A DNA stretch of 64,000 nt from the NCBI RefSeq assembly GCF_025971945.1, contig NZ_JAPDHW010000003.1, forward strand, positions 292,077 through 356,076. The letters run 5' to 3'. The notes beneath the pieces were generated by a model. It searched no databases. It was not told where the DNA came from and saw only the letters and a list, made by a program, of their open reading frames with translations. Shown here one piece after another: positions 8,435 through 16,843 of this stretch; within the stretch, counting starts at the first letter, position 1, and each line of letters opens with the position of its first letter. Source of the stretch: Chryseobacterium kimseyorum. Its GTDB lineage: Bacteria > Bacteroidota > Bacteroidia > Flavobacteriales > Weeksellaceae. Position numbers and translations under genes: made by a program.

Positions 8435-10435
8435 ATGAACGCTCAAGAATACATCCACCCAGAGCAACTGCTTTCAGTACTTTTCCAATCACCAAATGCA
8501 ACAGCTGTTTACCGAGGTGCCGATATCGAAATTGTCAGTGCCAATCAGGCTATGCTGAGCTTTTGGGGCAAAGATATCAGTATCATAGGAATGTCATTTA
8601 AAGACGCACTTCCCGCACTTCTGGGGCAGCCCTTTTTGGATATTTTAAAAAAAATTTGGACATCTGGCGAGACTTATTTGGCCAAAGATTACCCTGCCGT
8701 TATCGAAAAGGGAGGAGTAGTGAAAACGTTCTATTTTGATTTTGAATACAAGGCTGTTTTAGATCAAAACGGGAAAACTGCATTTATCCTGCATACTGCA
8801 TTTGAAGTTTCAGAAAGAATGGATGCACGTATGCTTGTCAAAGAAAAATCAAATTCTGAAGCAAGGCTTTCAAAAGATTTAGCGGCATTAAATGAGGAAT
8901 ATCTGGCTACCAATGATCAGCTGGTCTCTATCAATGATAAACTGCAGACTGCCAACAGCGAACTTCTACAGTTTAAAGATAAGATGCAGGAGCTGAACAA
9001 AACTCTCTACGAAAGTGAAAACCGTTTCAGATCTCTTATTGAACATTCGCCTGTGGCAATGGCTTCTTTAAAGGGGGAAAACTTTCAGGTTGATGTGGTT
9101 AATGATGCCGTATTGGAGATTTGGGGCAAAGACCGTTCCGTGTTGGGTCTTCCGCTGCATCTCGCGCTTCCTGAACTTGAAGATCAGCCCTTCATGGGTA
9201 TACTTGAGGAAGTATACGCAACAGGGAAATCTTTCTATGGGCAGGAACTTAAGGCCTCATTAATTGTAGAAGGAGAACGTAAGGATCGCTATCTCAATTT
9301 TGTATATCAGCCAATACCGGGAACAGACGGAAATACAGGTACCATTCTCATCGTGGCGACAGATGTCACCGATCAGGTATATTCCAGAGAAAAGGTGAAA
9401 GAAATCAATACCCGTTTGCAAATTGCTTTGGATGCCGGAAATTTAGGCTCTACAGAAGTACATCTTGCAAGCGGAAAAATGCAGAGCACAGATCAGTTTA
9501 AACGTAATTACGGGTTTTCTGCAGAAGAGGATTTTGCGTATTCAGATTTATTTGAAGCAATCTTTCCCGAATATCGTGATAAAGTGAAAAGCCTGGTGCA
9601 GGAAGCTATAAAAAATAATGGTGTCTATAAAACCGAGTATCCTGTAAAATGGCGTGACGGATCTTTACACTGGATTCAGGCGCACGGCCGGCCAAGATAT
9701 GATGAGAACGGAAATGCCGACAGAATGGTAGGAATGACCGCTGATATTACGGATAAAAAACTTTTTGAACAGCGCAAAGATGACTTCCTGAGCATAGCGA
9801 GTCACGAGCTGAAAACTCCCATTACGTCTCTGAAAGCTTCACTTCAGCTTCTGGATAGAATGAAAAATAAACCATTTTCTGAAATGCATGTAAAACTGAT
9901 CGAACAGTCAGGGAAAAGTGTAGAAAAAATGGTGGTACTCGTTGATGAATTATTAAATGTGAGAAGACTTAGTGAAGATCAGCTGAAACTTGAAAAGACG
10001 AAATTTAATCTTCACAACATGCTCTCTATGAGCTGTAATCATATCAGGATGGAAGGGGAACATCAGCTGATTCTGGAGGGAGATGAAAATCTGGAGATTT
10101 ACGCTGATGAGCACAGGATCGATCAGGTCATCATTAATTTCGTTAATAATGCTGTGAAATATGCACCGCAGTCCAAGAAAATACATATTAAAACTGAATC
10201 TTCAGAAAACTACGTGCGGGTCTCTGTACAGGATTTCGGAGAAGGTATTGATGAGAAAATTTTACCCAATCTTTTCGACCGGTACTTCCGGGTTGATCAT
10301 TCAGGGAAAGCCTATACAGGTTTAGGTTTGGGACTGTATATCTGTTCTGAAATTATCAGAAGACATGACGGTCAGATTGGCGCTGAGAGTAAAATAGGAG
10401 AGGGTAGTACTTTCTGGTTCACCATTCCAGTGTAG
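8435..10435 (+). CDS. Multi-PAS sensor histidine kinase
   Basis: This 666-residue kinase has no transmembrane segment. It contains three PAS-like modules (about residues 15-115, 200-315, 325-440), with a coiled coil between the first two, then HisKA with the phospho-acceptor in S-H-E-L-K-T-P (His457), and a HATPase with N-box V-I-I-N-F-V-N-N-A-V-K, D-F-G-E-G and G-L-G-L-G-L-Y-I. It is closely related to the kinase at 44669-46816 through the PAS-PAS-HisKA-HATPase part. No receiver domain or response regulator lies beside it, so its partner is elsewhere. The input signal is unknown. Confidence 0.92.
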   Translation: MNAQEYIHPEQLLSVLFQSPNATAVYRGADIEIVSANQAMLSFWGKDISIIGMSFKDALPALLGQPFLDILKKIWTSGETYLAKDYPAVIEKGGVVKTFYFDFEYKAVLDQNGKTAFILHTAFEVSERMDARMLVKEKSNSEARLSKDLAALNEEYLATNDQLVSINDKLQTANSELLQFKDKMQELNKTLYESENRFRSLIEHSPVAMASLKGENFQVDVVNDAVLEIWGKDRSVLGLPLHLALPELEDQPFMGILEEVYATGKSFYGQELKASLIVEGERKDRYLNFVYQPIPGTDGNTGTILIVATDVTDQVYSREKVKEINTRLQIALDAGNLGSTEVHLASGKMQSTDQFKRNYGFSAEEDFAYSDLFEAIFPEYRDKVKSLVQEAIKNNGVYKTEYPVKWRDGSLHWIQAHGRPRYDENGNADRMVGMTADITDKKLFEQRKDDFLSIASHELKTPITSLKASLQLLDRMKNKPFSEMHVKLIEQSGKSVEKMVVLVDELLNVRRLSEDQLKLEKTKFNLHNMLSMSCNHIRMEGEHQLILEGDENLEIYADEHRIDQVIINFVNNAVKYAPQSKKIHIKTESSENYVRVSVQDFGEGIDEKILPNLFDRYFRVDHSGKAYTGLGLGLYICSEIIRRHDGQIGAESKIGEGSTFWFTIPV

Positions 10436-10448
10436 AATCGTCTAAAAT

Positions 10449-10781
10449 TTACTCTTCATTATAGGCAATGTCGTCGGGGTGAATAACTTTGGTAACGACG
10501 CCGTGACCAATCAGGTTTTCTCCTTCAAAAAAATCAAAATCCAATCCTTCATAGATTTTTCCTGTGACGTACTCACTTTTCAGTAAAGCGATTTCTGCGG
10601 ATACGGTATCTCCTGGAAATACCAGATCAGTTTCTCCAAATGTCTGGACTCCGATATATAATTCCAAATCGAATGGAAATTTAATCAATGACCTGTAACC
10701 GGAAGAAACGGGCGTGGTTTTCACTCCATCCTTTGCAGGTGAATAAGTAAGGAGAGCGGTGAACGTTGGTTTGATTTTCAT
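10449..10781 (-). CDS. Stand-alone EF-Tu domain-III-like protein
   Basis: The 110-residue product looks like the C-terminal beta-barrel (domain III) of elongation factor Tu without the GTPase. Shared features are F-T-A-L-L-T-Y near residue 7, T-P-V-x-S-G-Y-R at about 22-29, the F-P-G-D-T-V-S-A-E strand at about 55-63, and a final E-G-x-N-L-I-G-H-G-V-V-T-K-V. In EF-Tu this domain contacts tRNA and EF-Ts. Here there is no G-domain upstream, and the intergenic DNA shows no remnant, so it appears to be a free single-domain protein. The role is unknown. Its stop faces that of the PAS kinase 14 nt away. Confidence 0.7.
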   Translation of the reverse strand: MKIKPTFTALLTYSPAKDGVKTTPVSSGYRSLIKFPFDLELYIGVQTFGETDLVFPGDTVSAEIALLKSEYVTGKIYEGLDFDFFEGENLIGHGVVTKVIHPDDIAYNEE

Positions 10782-10967
10782 GATAGAATCGATGATTTTT
10801 ATACTGCAGACGAATTTATAAAAATTAATACAATTTCTTCACAGCAACTGCTAATTCTTTCATTTCTGGTTCTGTTAAATTTCCCTGTAATGGCTTGATT
10901 TTAGATGACAGATAATAAATCACTCTTATTTGTACATTCAGCATAATAAGATCAAAATTATTACCCT

Positions 10968-13859
10968 ATGAAAAAGTTTACAAAAATAATTTTGAAAATA
11001 TTAAAATGGATCGGAATTTCACTTGCATCTATCCTGTTTTTAATGTTTATCATTCCGATATTATTTCCGGGAACAATATCTAAGCAGGTGAAAATCTTTG
11101 CCAATAAACATCTGGCAGGCGAGCTCGATTACAAAAAAACACATCTCACATTTTTCAGACATTTTCCGTCACTTACCGTTTCTGTAGATGATTTGTTATT
11201 GAAGGGTTCAAAACCATTTCAAAAAGACACTTTACTTGCTGCGAGAGAGGTTGCTGCGGGAATTAACCTTAAAAATCTGATTTTTGATGGCGAGGTGAAA
11301 ATTGATGAGATATACGTTACAGATGCCTATGCCAATGTGTTTGTGAATACCAAAGGTGAGGCAAATTACAATGTCTACGTTTCGAAACCGTCTAAAACTC
11401 CAAAAGATACAACCCAGGCCGGCGCTTCTATTAAATTGGATTTAATCAAGTTCAGAAACTTTAATATTAAGTATAATGATCACGCTGCAAGAGTTTTGGT
11501 CGATGCAAAAGGATTGAACTATACAGGAAAAGGCGGGTTAAGTGAAGATGTTTTTGATCTTGAAACTGATTTAGATATTAATAAATTGGATTTCAGTCTC
11601 GACAGAATCTGGTACGCAAAAGAGAAAACTTTACATGCAGATTTGATTACAAGAATTAATACCAACGCGCTGACTTTTGTCTTGCGGAAAAATGAGTTGA
11701 GAATCAATGAACTTCCTCTTAAATTTACAGGTTTCCTGAGTATTCTGAAAGATGGATATGATCTGGATATTAAAGCGGCGTCTGAGAAAACCACGATTCG
11801 CGATATGCTTTCCGTTTTACCGCCACAATATCTGGAGTGGGTTAAAGACACGAAAATTGAAGGGAACAGTGATCTGTTTTTTAATTTAAAAGGAAAATTC
11901 ATAGAATCTAAGAACCTAAAACCAAGGTTAAAAGCCAGACTTTTGGTACAAAACGGTTTTATCTCAAGTGGCAACGCGCCAGTCCCGATGAATAATCTGA
12001 ATATGGATCTGAATGTAGATTTACCTGATCTTAATACGGATCAGTTGGGAATTGATCTGAAGAAATTAAGTTTTGATTTAGGGACAAACAACAATTTTCG
12101 GGCTGTTGTACAGACAAAAGGTCTGAAAGATATGCAGGTAAAGGCTGATATAAAAGGAGCCGTAAATCTTCAGACTTTGGATAACGCGCTGGGCTTAAAA
12201 GATATCGACATGAGAGGATTGCTGGATACCAATATTAAAGCAAATGGATTATTCAGTTTGGATAAAAAACTGTTCCCAAAAACCAATGGTTATCTGAATT
12301 TGAAAAACGGATGGCTGAAGACCAAATATTATCCCAACCCTATTCAGAATATTAATATTGCCACACATATTACCAATACCGATGGGACTTTTAAAAGTCT
12401 TGGAGTAAAGCTCGATCCATTTAAATTTGATTTTGAAGGAAATCCCGTTTTTGTAAATGCTGATCTGCAGAATTTTGAAGATCTTCTGTATAAGGTAAAA
12501 GCAAAAGGTGTTTTGAATGTCGGAAGAATTTATAAAGTCTTTGCCAAAAAAGGATTAGACGTCAGCGGATTGATTATGGCTGATTTATCACTCAACGGCC
12601 GCCAAAGTTATGCGACAACCGGTCAGTACAGTAAACTGGATAACAGAGGAAATTTAATTTTAAAAAATATAAAAGCCACTACAGAATATCTCCCAAAATC
12701 ATTTTACATTAAAGAAGGAAATTTCGAGTTTGAAAATGAAAAAATGTGGTTCAGGAAGTTTTTTGCTACGTACGGAAAATCGGATTTTGCATTAAACGGA
12801 CATCTGCTTAATACAATTAATTATTTTATTGAAAGAAAAGGTACCCTCCACGGAAAATTTGTGCTGAATTCCAGATATATTCTGATTGATGAATTCATGG
12901 CGTTGAAAAATGGTGACAATACAGATAAATCTATTGAGGTGGAATACGCAAAAGTTGAAAATCCTAAAAGCAGTGGTGTTGTAATCGTTCCGAAAAATCT
13001 GGATGTTTCTTTGGCAATTAATGCTAAAAAAGTTGAATTTAAAGGTTTAGGTTTAAATAATCTGAGAGGTCTGGCATCAGTCAATAAAGGTGAAGTGTAT
13101 CTTAAAGAGACTTCATTTGATATTGTGGGTAGCCGTATGAAGATCGATGCCCGTTATCAGGATGAATCTCCGCTGACTGCCAATTATGATGTTGCATTGA
13201 ATGTGCTGGATTTTGATGTTCAGAGAGCCTACAAAGAAATCGACATGGTGCGTGAAATGGCTACGGCTGCCAAAGACGTTAAAGGAATTGTATCGGTTGA
13301 CTATAAACTGAAAGGTGATTTTGATAAAAACATGATGCCAATTTATCCGTCACTTGAAGGTGGAGGCGTCGTAAATCTAAGAGATGTTGAGGTGAAGAAT
13401 CTGAAAATGCTTTCTGCGGTAGGAGATAATATCGGTGCCAAAGCTTTCGATAATCCGGATATGAAAGGAGTAAATATTGAAACACATATTAAGAATAATC
13501 TGATTCACGTTGATAAATTTACTTTCAAAGTATCCATTTTAAGACCTACCATCAGCGGAACGACAAGTTTTAATGGTTTGCTTGACTTACGAATCAGAGT
13601 GGGTATACTTCCGGGAGGGATTATCGGTTTTCCAGTGGTTGTCACCGGAACTCACGAAAAGCCGAAAATCAAAATCTTCAGTAAGACCGGACAGGGAATT
13701 ATTGATGCGCTGTATAACAAAAAATCAAATAAAGTCATTCGTGAAGAAAGACGTGCAGAAAAGAAAACACGCCGTCAGCAGCGTAAAGAGAAAGCGGCTC
13801 AGGAAGCTAAAGCGAAAACCGCAGAGAAACAGGTCACGAAAGATCTTAAAAAGAAATAA
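10968..13859 (+). CDS. AsmA-like family protein
   Basis: A 963-residue protein with one N-terminal transmembrane helix (about residues 12-32, W-I-G-I-S-L-A-S-I-L-F-L-M-F-I) and a long beta-rich body of the AsmA type, including an N-terminal V-x-I-D-N/D-L pattern and a C-terminal AsmA-2-like section (about residues 750-900: G-x-V-N-L-R-D-V, G-T-T-S-F-N-G, L-R-I-R-V-G-I-L-P-G-G). The last 60 residues are rich in Lys, Arg and Ala. Large AsmA relatives are thought to form bridge-like grooves carrying lipids across the periplasm. That role here is by family only. Confidence 0.85.
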   Translation: MKKFTKIILKILKWIGISLASILFLMFIIPILFPGTISKQVKIFANKHLAGELDYKKTHLTFFRHFPSLTVSVDDLLLKGSKPFQKDTLLAAREVAAGINLKNLIFDGEVKIDEIYVTDAYANVFVNTKGEANYNVYVSKPSKTPKDTTQAGASIKLDLIKFRNFNIKYNDHAARVLVDAKGLNYTGKGGLSEDVFDLETDLDINKLDFSLDRIWYAKEKTLHADLITRINTNALTFVLRKNELRINELPLKFTGFLSILKDGYDLDIKAASEKTTIRDMLSVLPPQYLEWVKDTKIEGNSDLFFNLKGKFIESKNLKPRLKARLLVQNGFISSGNAPVPMNNLNMDLNVDLPDLNTDQLGIDLKKLSFDLGTNNNFRAVVQTKGLKDMQVKADIKGAVNLQTLDNALGLKDIDMRGLLDTNIKANGLFSLDKKLFPKTNGYLNLKNGWLKTKYYPNPIQNINIATHITNTDGTFKSLGVKLDPFKFDFEGNPVFVNADLQNFEDLLYKVKAKGVLNVGRIYKVFAKKGLDVSGLIMADLSLNGRQSYATTGQYSKLDNRGNLILKNIKATTEYLPKSFYIKEGNFEFENEKMWFRKFFATYGKSDFALNGHLLNTINYFIERKGTLHGKFVLNSRYILIDEFMALKNGDNTDKSIEVEYAKVENPKSSGVVIVPKNLDVSLAINAKKVEFKGLGLNNLRGLASVNKGEVYLKETSFDIVGSRMKIDARYQDESPLTANYDVALNVLDFDVQRAYKEIDMVREMATAAKDVKGIVSVDYKLKGDFDKNMMPIYPSLEGGGVVNLRDVEVKNLKMLSAVGDNIGAKAFDNPDMKGVNIETHIKNNLIHVDKFTFKVSILRPTISGTTSFNGLLDLRIRVGILPGGIIGFPVVVTGTHEKPKIKIFSKTGQGIIDALYNKKSNKVIREERRAEKKTRRQQRKEKAAQEAKAKTAEKQVTKDLKKK

Positions 13860-13862
13860 CAA

Positions 13863-13890
13863 AAAGACTGTCTTGAAAAAGGCAGTCTTT
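13863..13890 (+). terminator. Terminator after the AsmA-like gene
   Basis: AAAGACTG pairs with CAGTCTTT across a 12-nt loop, followed by a T-rich tract, four bases after the AsmA stop. It also lies just before the stop of the convergent VOC gene. Confidence 0.6.
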
Positions 13891-13911
13891 CTTATAATGA
13901 GATTTCTTATA

Positions 13912-14331
13912 CTATTTTGGTTCCCAAAGTTCAATCTTATTTCCGTCAGCATCCATAATGTGTACAAATTTTCCGTAATCGTAGGTTGTAATCTCATCTA
14001 AAACGGTAACGTTATTCGCTTTTAGCTGCTCAACAAGTTTTTCGATGTGCTGAACTCTGTAATTGATCATGAATTCTTTTTTGGATGGTTCAAAATATTC
14101 GCTTCCGTTTTTAAATGGGCTCCACTGCAGGCTGTTGATTTCCTCAGGATTTGCAATATTTCTCGACTCGAAAGTTGATCCCCAGTCGTTTACTTCCATA
14201 CCTAAATTCTTAGCATACCAGTCTCTTGTTTCTTTTGGGTTTTCCGTGAAAAAGAAAATACCGCCAACACCTGTTACTTTGGGAATGTCGCTGTTTGCAA
14301 TGTCTTCCATCTTATCGTTTTGAGATTCCAT
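13912..14331 (-). CDS. VOC-family (glyoxalase/dioxygenase-like) protein
   Basis: The 139-residue product has the VOC fold pattern: G-I-F-F-F-T-E-N-P-K-E-T-R-D-W-Y-A-K-N-L-type first half and a second half with I-H/V-H-I-M-D-A-D-G-N-K-I-E-L-W-E-P at the C-terminus, where the Glu is the usual last metal ligand. Members bind metal for isomerase, dioxygenase or resistance activities. The substrate is not predictable. It is a single gene with AT-rich DNA upstream. Confidence 0.85.
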   Translation of the reverse strand: MESQNDKMEDIANSDIPKVTGVGGIFFFTENPKETRDWYAKNLGMEVNDWGSTFESRNIANPEEINSLQWSPFKNGSEYFEPSKKEFMINYRVQHIEKLVEQLKANNVTVLDEITTYDYGKFVHIMDADGNKIELWEPK

Positions 14332-14505
14332 TAATTTATTTTAAGTTTTTAATTTAATATTTTCCTGTCTATTACTGCTTGAATTAAATTCTGTAATTCT
14401 AATTTCAGAATATTTTAGTTTAATAAAATCGTCCTGCTTTGAAACATTCTAAAATTTTATTCAGATCTGAAATATGACCATGGAAATTTACAGAAAAATT
14501 TAAAA

Positions 14506-15402
14506 CTAAGTAAAAGATTTTCTATATTCTAAGGGAGTCTGTTTCGTTTTGGTTTTGAAAAGTGTACTGAAGGACTGTGGATGTTCGAAACCTAACGTAT
14601 AGGCTATTTCACTCACCGACAATTGAGTGGTAGAAAGTTTCTCCTTGGCTTTACTGATGAGTTTCTCATGAATATGTTGCTGTGTATTCTGGCCGGTATG
14701 AACTCTCAGAAGATCACTGAGGTAGCTTGGAGAAAGATTCATTTCTTTTGCTGCATTCTGTACAGTTAAAAGTCCTTTTTCTAATGACTCATCTTTTTGA
14801 AAATAATCATTGAGAAAGCTTTCAAATTTTGTTAGGAGCTGGTGATTGCTGTTTTTTCTGGTGATGAACTGTCTTTCATAGAAACGGTTAGAATAATTCA
14901 GAAGCAGGTCGATCTGTGATAAAATAATTTCCTGTGTATGTTTGTCAATATGCTGACATTCTCTGTCGATTTTATGAAGAATTTCGATCAGATCATTTTC
15001 TTCATCTTCAGAAAGGTGTAAGGCTTCATTCACGGCATATGAGAAAAAGCCATAGGTGTTGATAATCTGTGCCAACGGATGTTTAATTAAAAAATCTTCA
15101 TGAAAAATAAGGAGAAAACCGGCTCCACATTCCATATTCTGTAAATCTAAATACTGCACCTGATTGGGAGCAGTAAAACTGAGCACTCCTTTGTCGTAAT
15201 CATAATGCTGTTGGCCGTAACGTATTTTTCCCACGGCATCCCTTTTCAGTGCGACGCAATAAAATCTGTTGACGAACCCTTTCCAGACTTCATCTTCGAG
15301 AAAAACGCTTTCAGATAAATTGATTACACTTACCAACGGATGTTTCGGCTCCGGTAACGAAAGGAGTTTGTGAAATGCGGAAATTGACGCTATGGTATTC
15401 AT
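14506..15402 (-). CDS. AraC-family transcriptional regulator
   Basis: This 298-residue protein has an N-terminal cupin-like sensing part (about 1-180) and a C-terminal AraC double HTH (about 195-297) with N-L-S-P-S-Y-L-S-D-L-L-R and the conserved I-A-Y-T-L-G-F-E-H-P-Q-S-F-S-T-L-F-K-x-K-x-x-x-T-P-L-E-Y-R. The start at 15402 lies 14 nt after the aldo/keto reductase stop, so the two form an operon and the regulator probably controls it. Confidence 0.9.
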   Translation of the reverse strand: MNTIASISAFHKLLSLPEPKHPLVSVINLSESVFLEDEVWKGFVNRFYCVALKRDAVGKIRYGQQHYDYDKGVLSFTAPNQVQYLDLQNMECGAGFLLIFHEDFLIKHPLAQIINTYGFFSYAVNEALHLSEDEENDLIEILHKIDRECQHIDKHTQEIILSQIDLLLNYSNRFYERQFITRKNSNHQLLTKFESFLNDYFQKDESLEKGLLTVQNAAKEMNLSPSYLSDLLRVHTGQNTQQHIHEKLISKAKEKLSTTQLSVSEIAYTLGFEHPQSFSTLFKTKTKQTPLEYRKSFT

Positions 15403-15416
15403 GGCAGAAATATTAT

Positions 15417-16421
15417 TTAATCTAAAAGTCCCATACTGAATTCATCGTACGGAGCTCCCGTGTCTGTTCCCAAAGGTACAATACTTTCCAGTTTCAAAAC
15501 ATCAGATTCACTTAATTGTATTGTAGATGCACTGATGTTCTGCTCAAGATACTTTCTGCGTTTTGTTCCCGGGATGGGTACAATTCCTTTATTGATAATC
15601 CATGCTAAAGCGAGTTGCGATGAGGTGATATCTTTTTCTTCAGCTAAATTTTCGATGGCTTCTACCAATTCGATATTTTTATGGAAATATTTTTCCTGAA
15701 AGCGCGGAATGGCTCTTCTGAAATCATTTTCCGGCAAGTCGTCAATCGAACGGATCTGTCCTGACAGAAACCCACGTCCCAGTGGAGAGTATGCAACAAA
15801 ACCGATTCCCAGATCTTTTAAAGTTTTAACAACTCCTCTTTCTTCTGCTGTTCTTTCAAATAGTGAAAACTCACTTTGAACTGCTGTTATCGGATGAACC
15901 GAGTGCGCTCTTTTTACAGTCTCAGATGAAACTTCAGAAAGACCAATGTATCCTATTTTTCCTTCCTTTACCAGATCACTCATTGCCTCTACGGTTTCTT
16001 CAATAGGTGTGTTTTTATCTAAACGGTGCATGTAGTAGAGGTCTATGTAATCTGTATTTAAATTTTTCAGCGATCGCTCGACTGACTTTTTTACATAATC
16101 TCTGCTTCCGTTAATGGCCCAAGTCACTTTGTTGTTATCATCGATTTCCCAGCCAAATTTGGTAGCGATAACGTATTGATCACGGTTTTTCCCGATCGCT
16201 TTTGCGATGAGCTGCTCATTTTTAAAAGGACCGTAAAGATCTGCGGTGTCAAGAAAGTTTCCGCCTAATTCTAAAGAACGGTGAATGGTTGCAATTGCTT
16301 CTTTCTCGTCTGCTTCTCCATACATATTTGCATCTTCGAAACCTGTCATTCCCATGCAGCCTAAGCCAATATTAGGGATCATTAAACCCTGACTTCCTAA
16401 TTGTATTTGATCTAAATTCAT
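15417..16421 (-). CDS. Aldo/keto reductase
   Basis: A 334-residue TIM-barrel oxidoreductase of the AKR13-like group: G-L-G-C-M-G-M-T near the N-terminus, D-T-A-D-L-Y-G (with the catalytic Asp and Tyr at about 57-64), K-F-G-W (Lys), Y-Y-M-H-R (His), and the NADPH-binding I-P-G-T-K-R-R-K-Y-L-E-Q-N. Members reduce aldehydes or ketones with NADPH in the cytoplasm. It is first in an operon with the AraC regulator. Confidence 0.92.
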   Translation of the reverse strand: MNLDQIQLGSQGLMIPNIGLGCMGMTGFEDANMYGEADEKEAIATIHRSLELGGNFLDTADLYGPFKNEQLIAKAIGKNRDQYVIATKFGWEIDDNNKVTWAINGSRDYVKKSVERSLKNLNTDYIDLYYMHRLDKNTPIEETVEAMSDLVKEGKIGYIGLSEVSSETVKRAHSVHPITAVQSEFSLFERTAEERGVVKTLKDLGIGFVAYSPLGRGFLSGQIRSIDDLPENDFRRAIPRFQEKYFHKNIELVEAIENLAEEKDITSSQLALAWIINKGIVPIPGTKRRKYLEQNISASTIQLSESDVLKLESIVPLGTDTGAPYDEFSMGLLD

Positions 16422-16664
16422 AATGTTGATTTTATATAAGCAAAGGTCAACCGATTTAAAATCTTAAAAGTTAGCAAAACGAGGAATTTCGTATGCAAAT
16501 CACAAATGATAATGAAATAATGCATTGCATCGAATTCCTTTCCTGTAAGGCATTTAGTAGAATTCAATTATTTAGACTTAAAATATCTTATCATTATATT
16601 AATTGTAATTTTATATTTAATAATCAAATAAAAATCATAAATATTTTATTTCACTATAAAAATA

Positions 16665-16694
16665 TTGCGAAGTTGATAAAAATAATTAAATTTG
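16665..16694 (+). promoter_or_regulatory. Promoter of the giant T9SS protein
   Basis: TTG at 16665-16667 and TAAATTTG at 16687-16694 are exactly 19 nt apart. Transcription from about 16701 gives a leader of some 140 nt. The region from 16422 to this promoter is very AT-rich; I see nothing else in it. Confidence 0.7.
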
Positions 16695-16843
16695 TGAACA
16701 CCAAAAAATATTAATTCTATGAGTGAAATCTCTCCATTTTTACTTTGTTGTCCATTCTCGGATCATGAGTTTCCCTAGCAATATTTTCTTATCAACATTC
16801 ATCACCTTCATTTTAGACGATGTATAACACAGAATATTAAAAT

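Noticed and set aside
13573..14001. Frame overlapping the AsmA end
   Set aside because: Out of frame with a clear gene and runs through its terminator.
16493..16714. 73-codon frame before the giant gene
   Set aside because: Very AT-rich, rich in Ile/Lys/Asn, and contains the giant gene's promoter.
726..16820. ATTTTAGACGA found near 730, 10445 and 16811
   Set aside because: Only 11 bases in AT-rich DNA and no common position relative to genes; probably chance.
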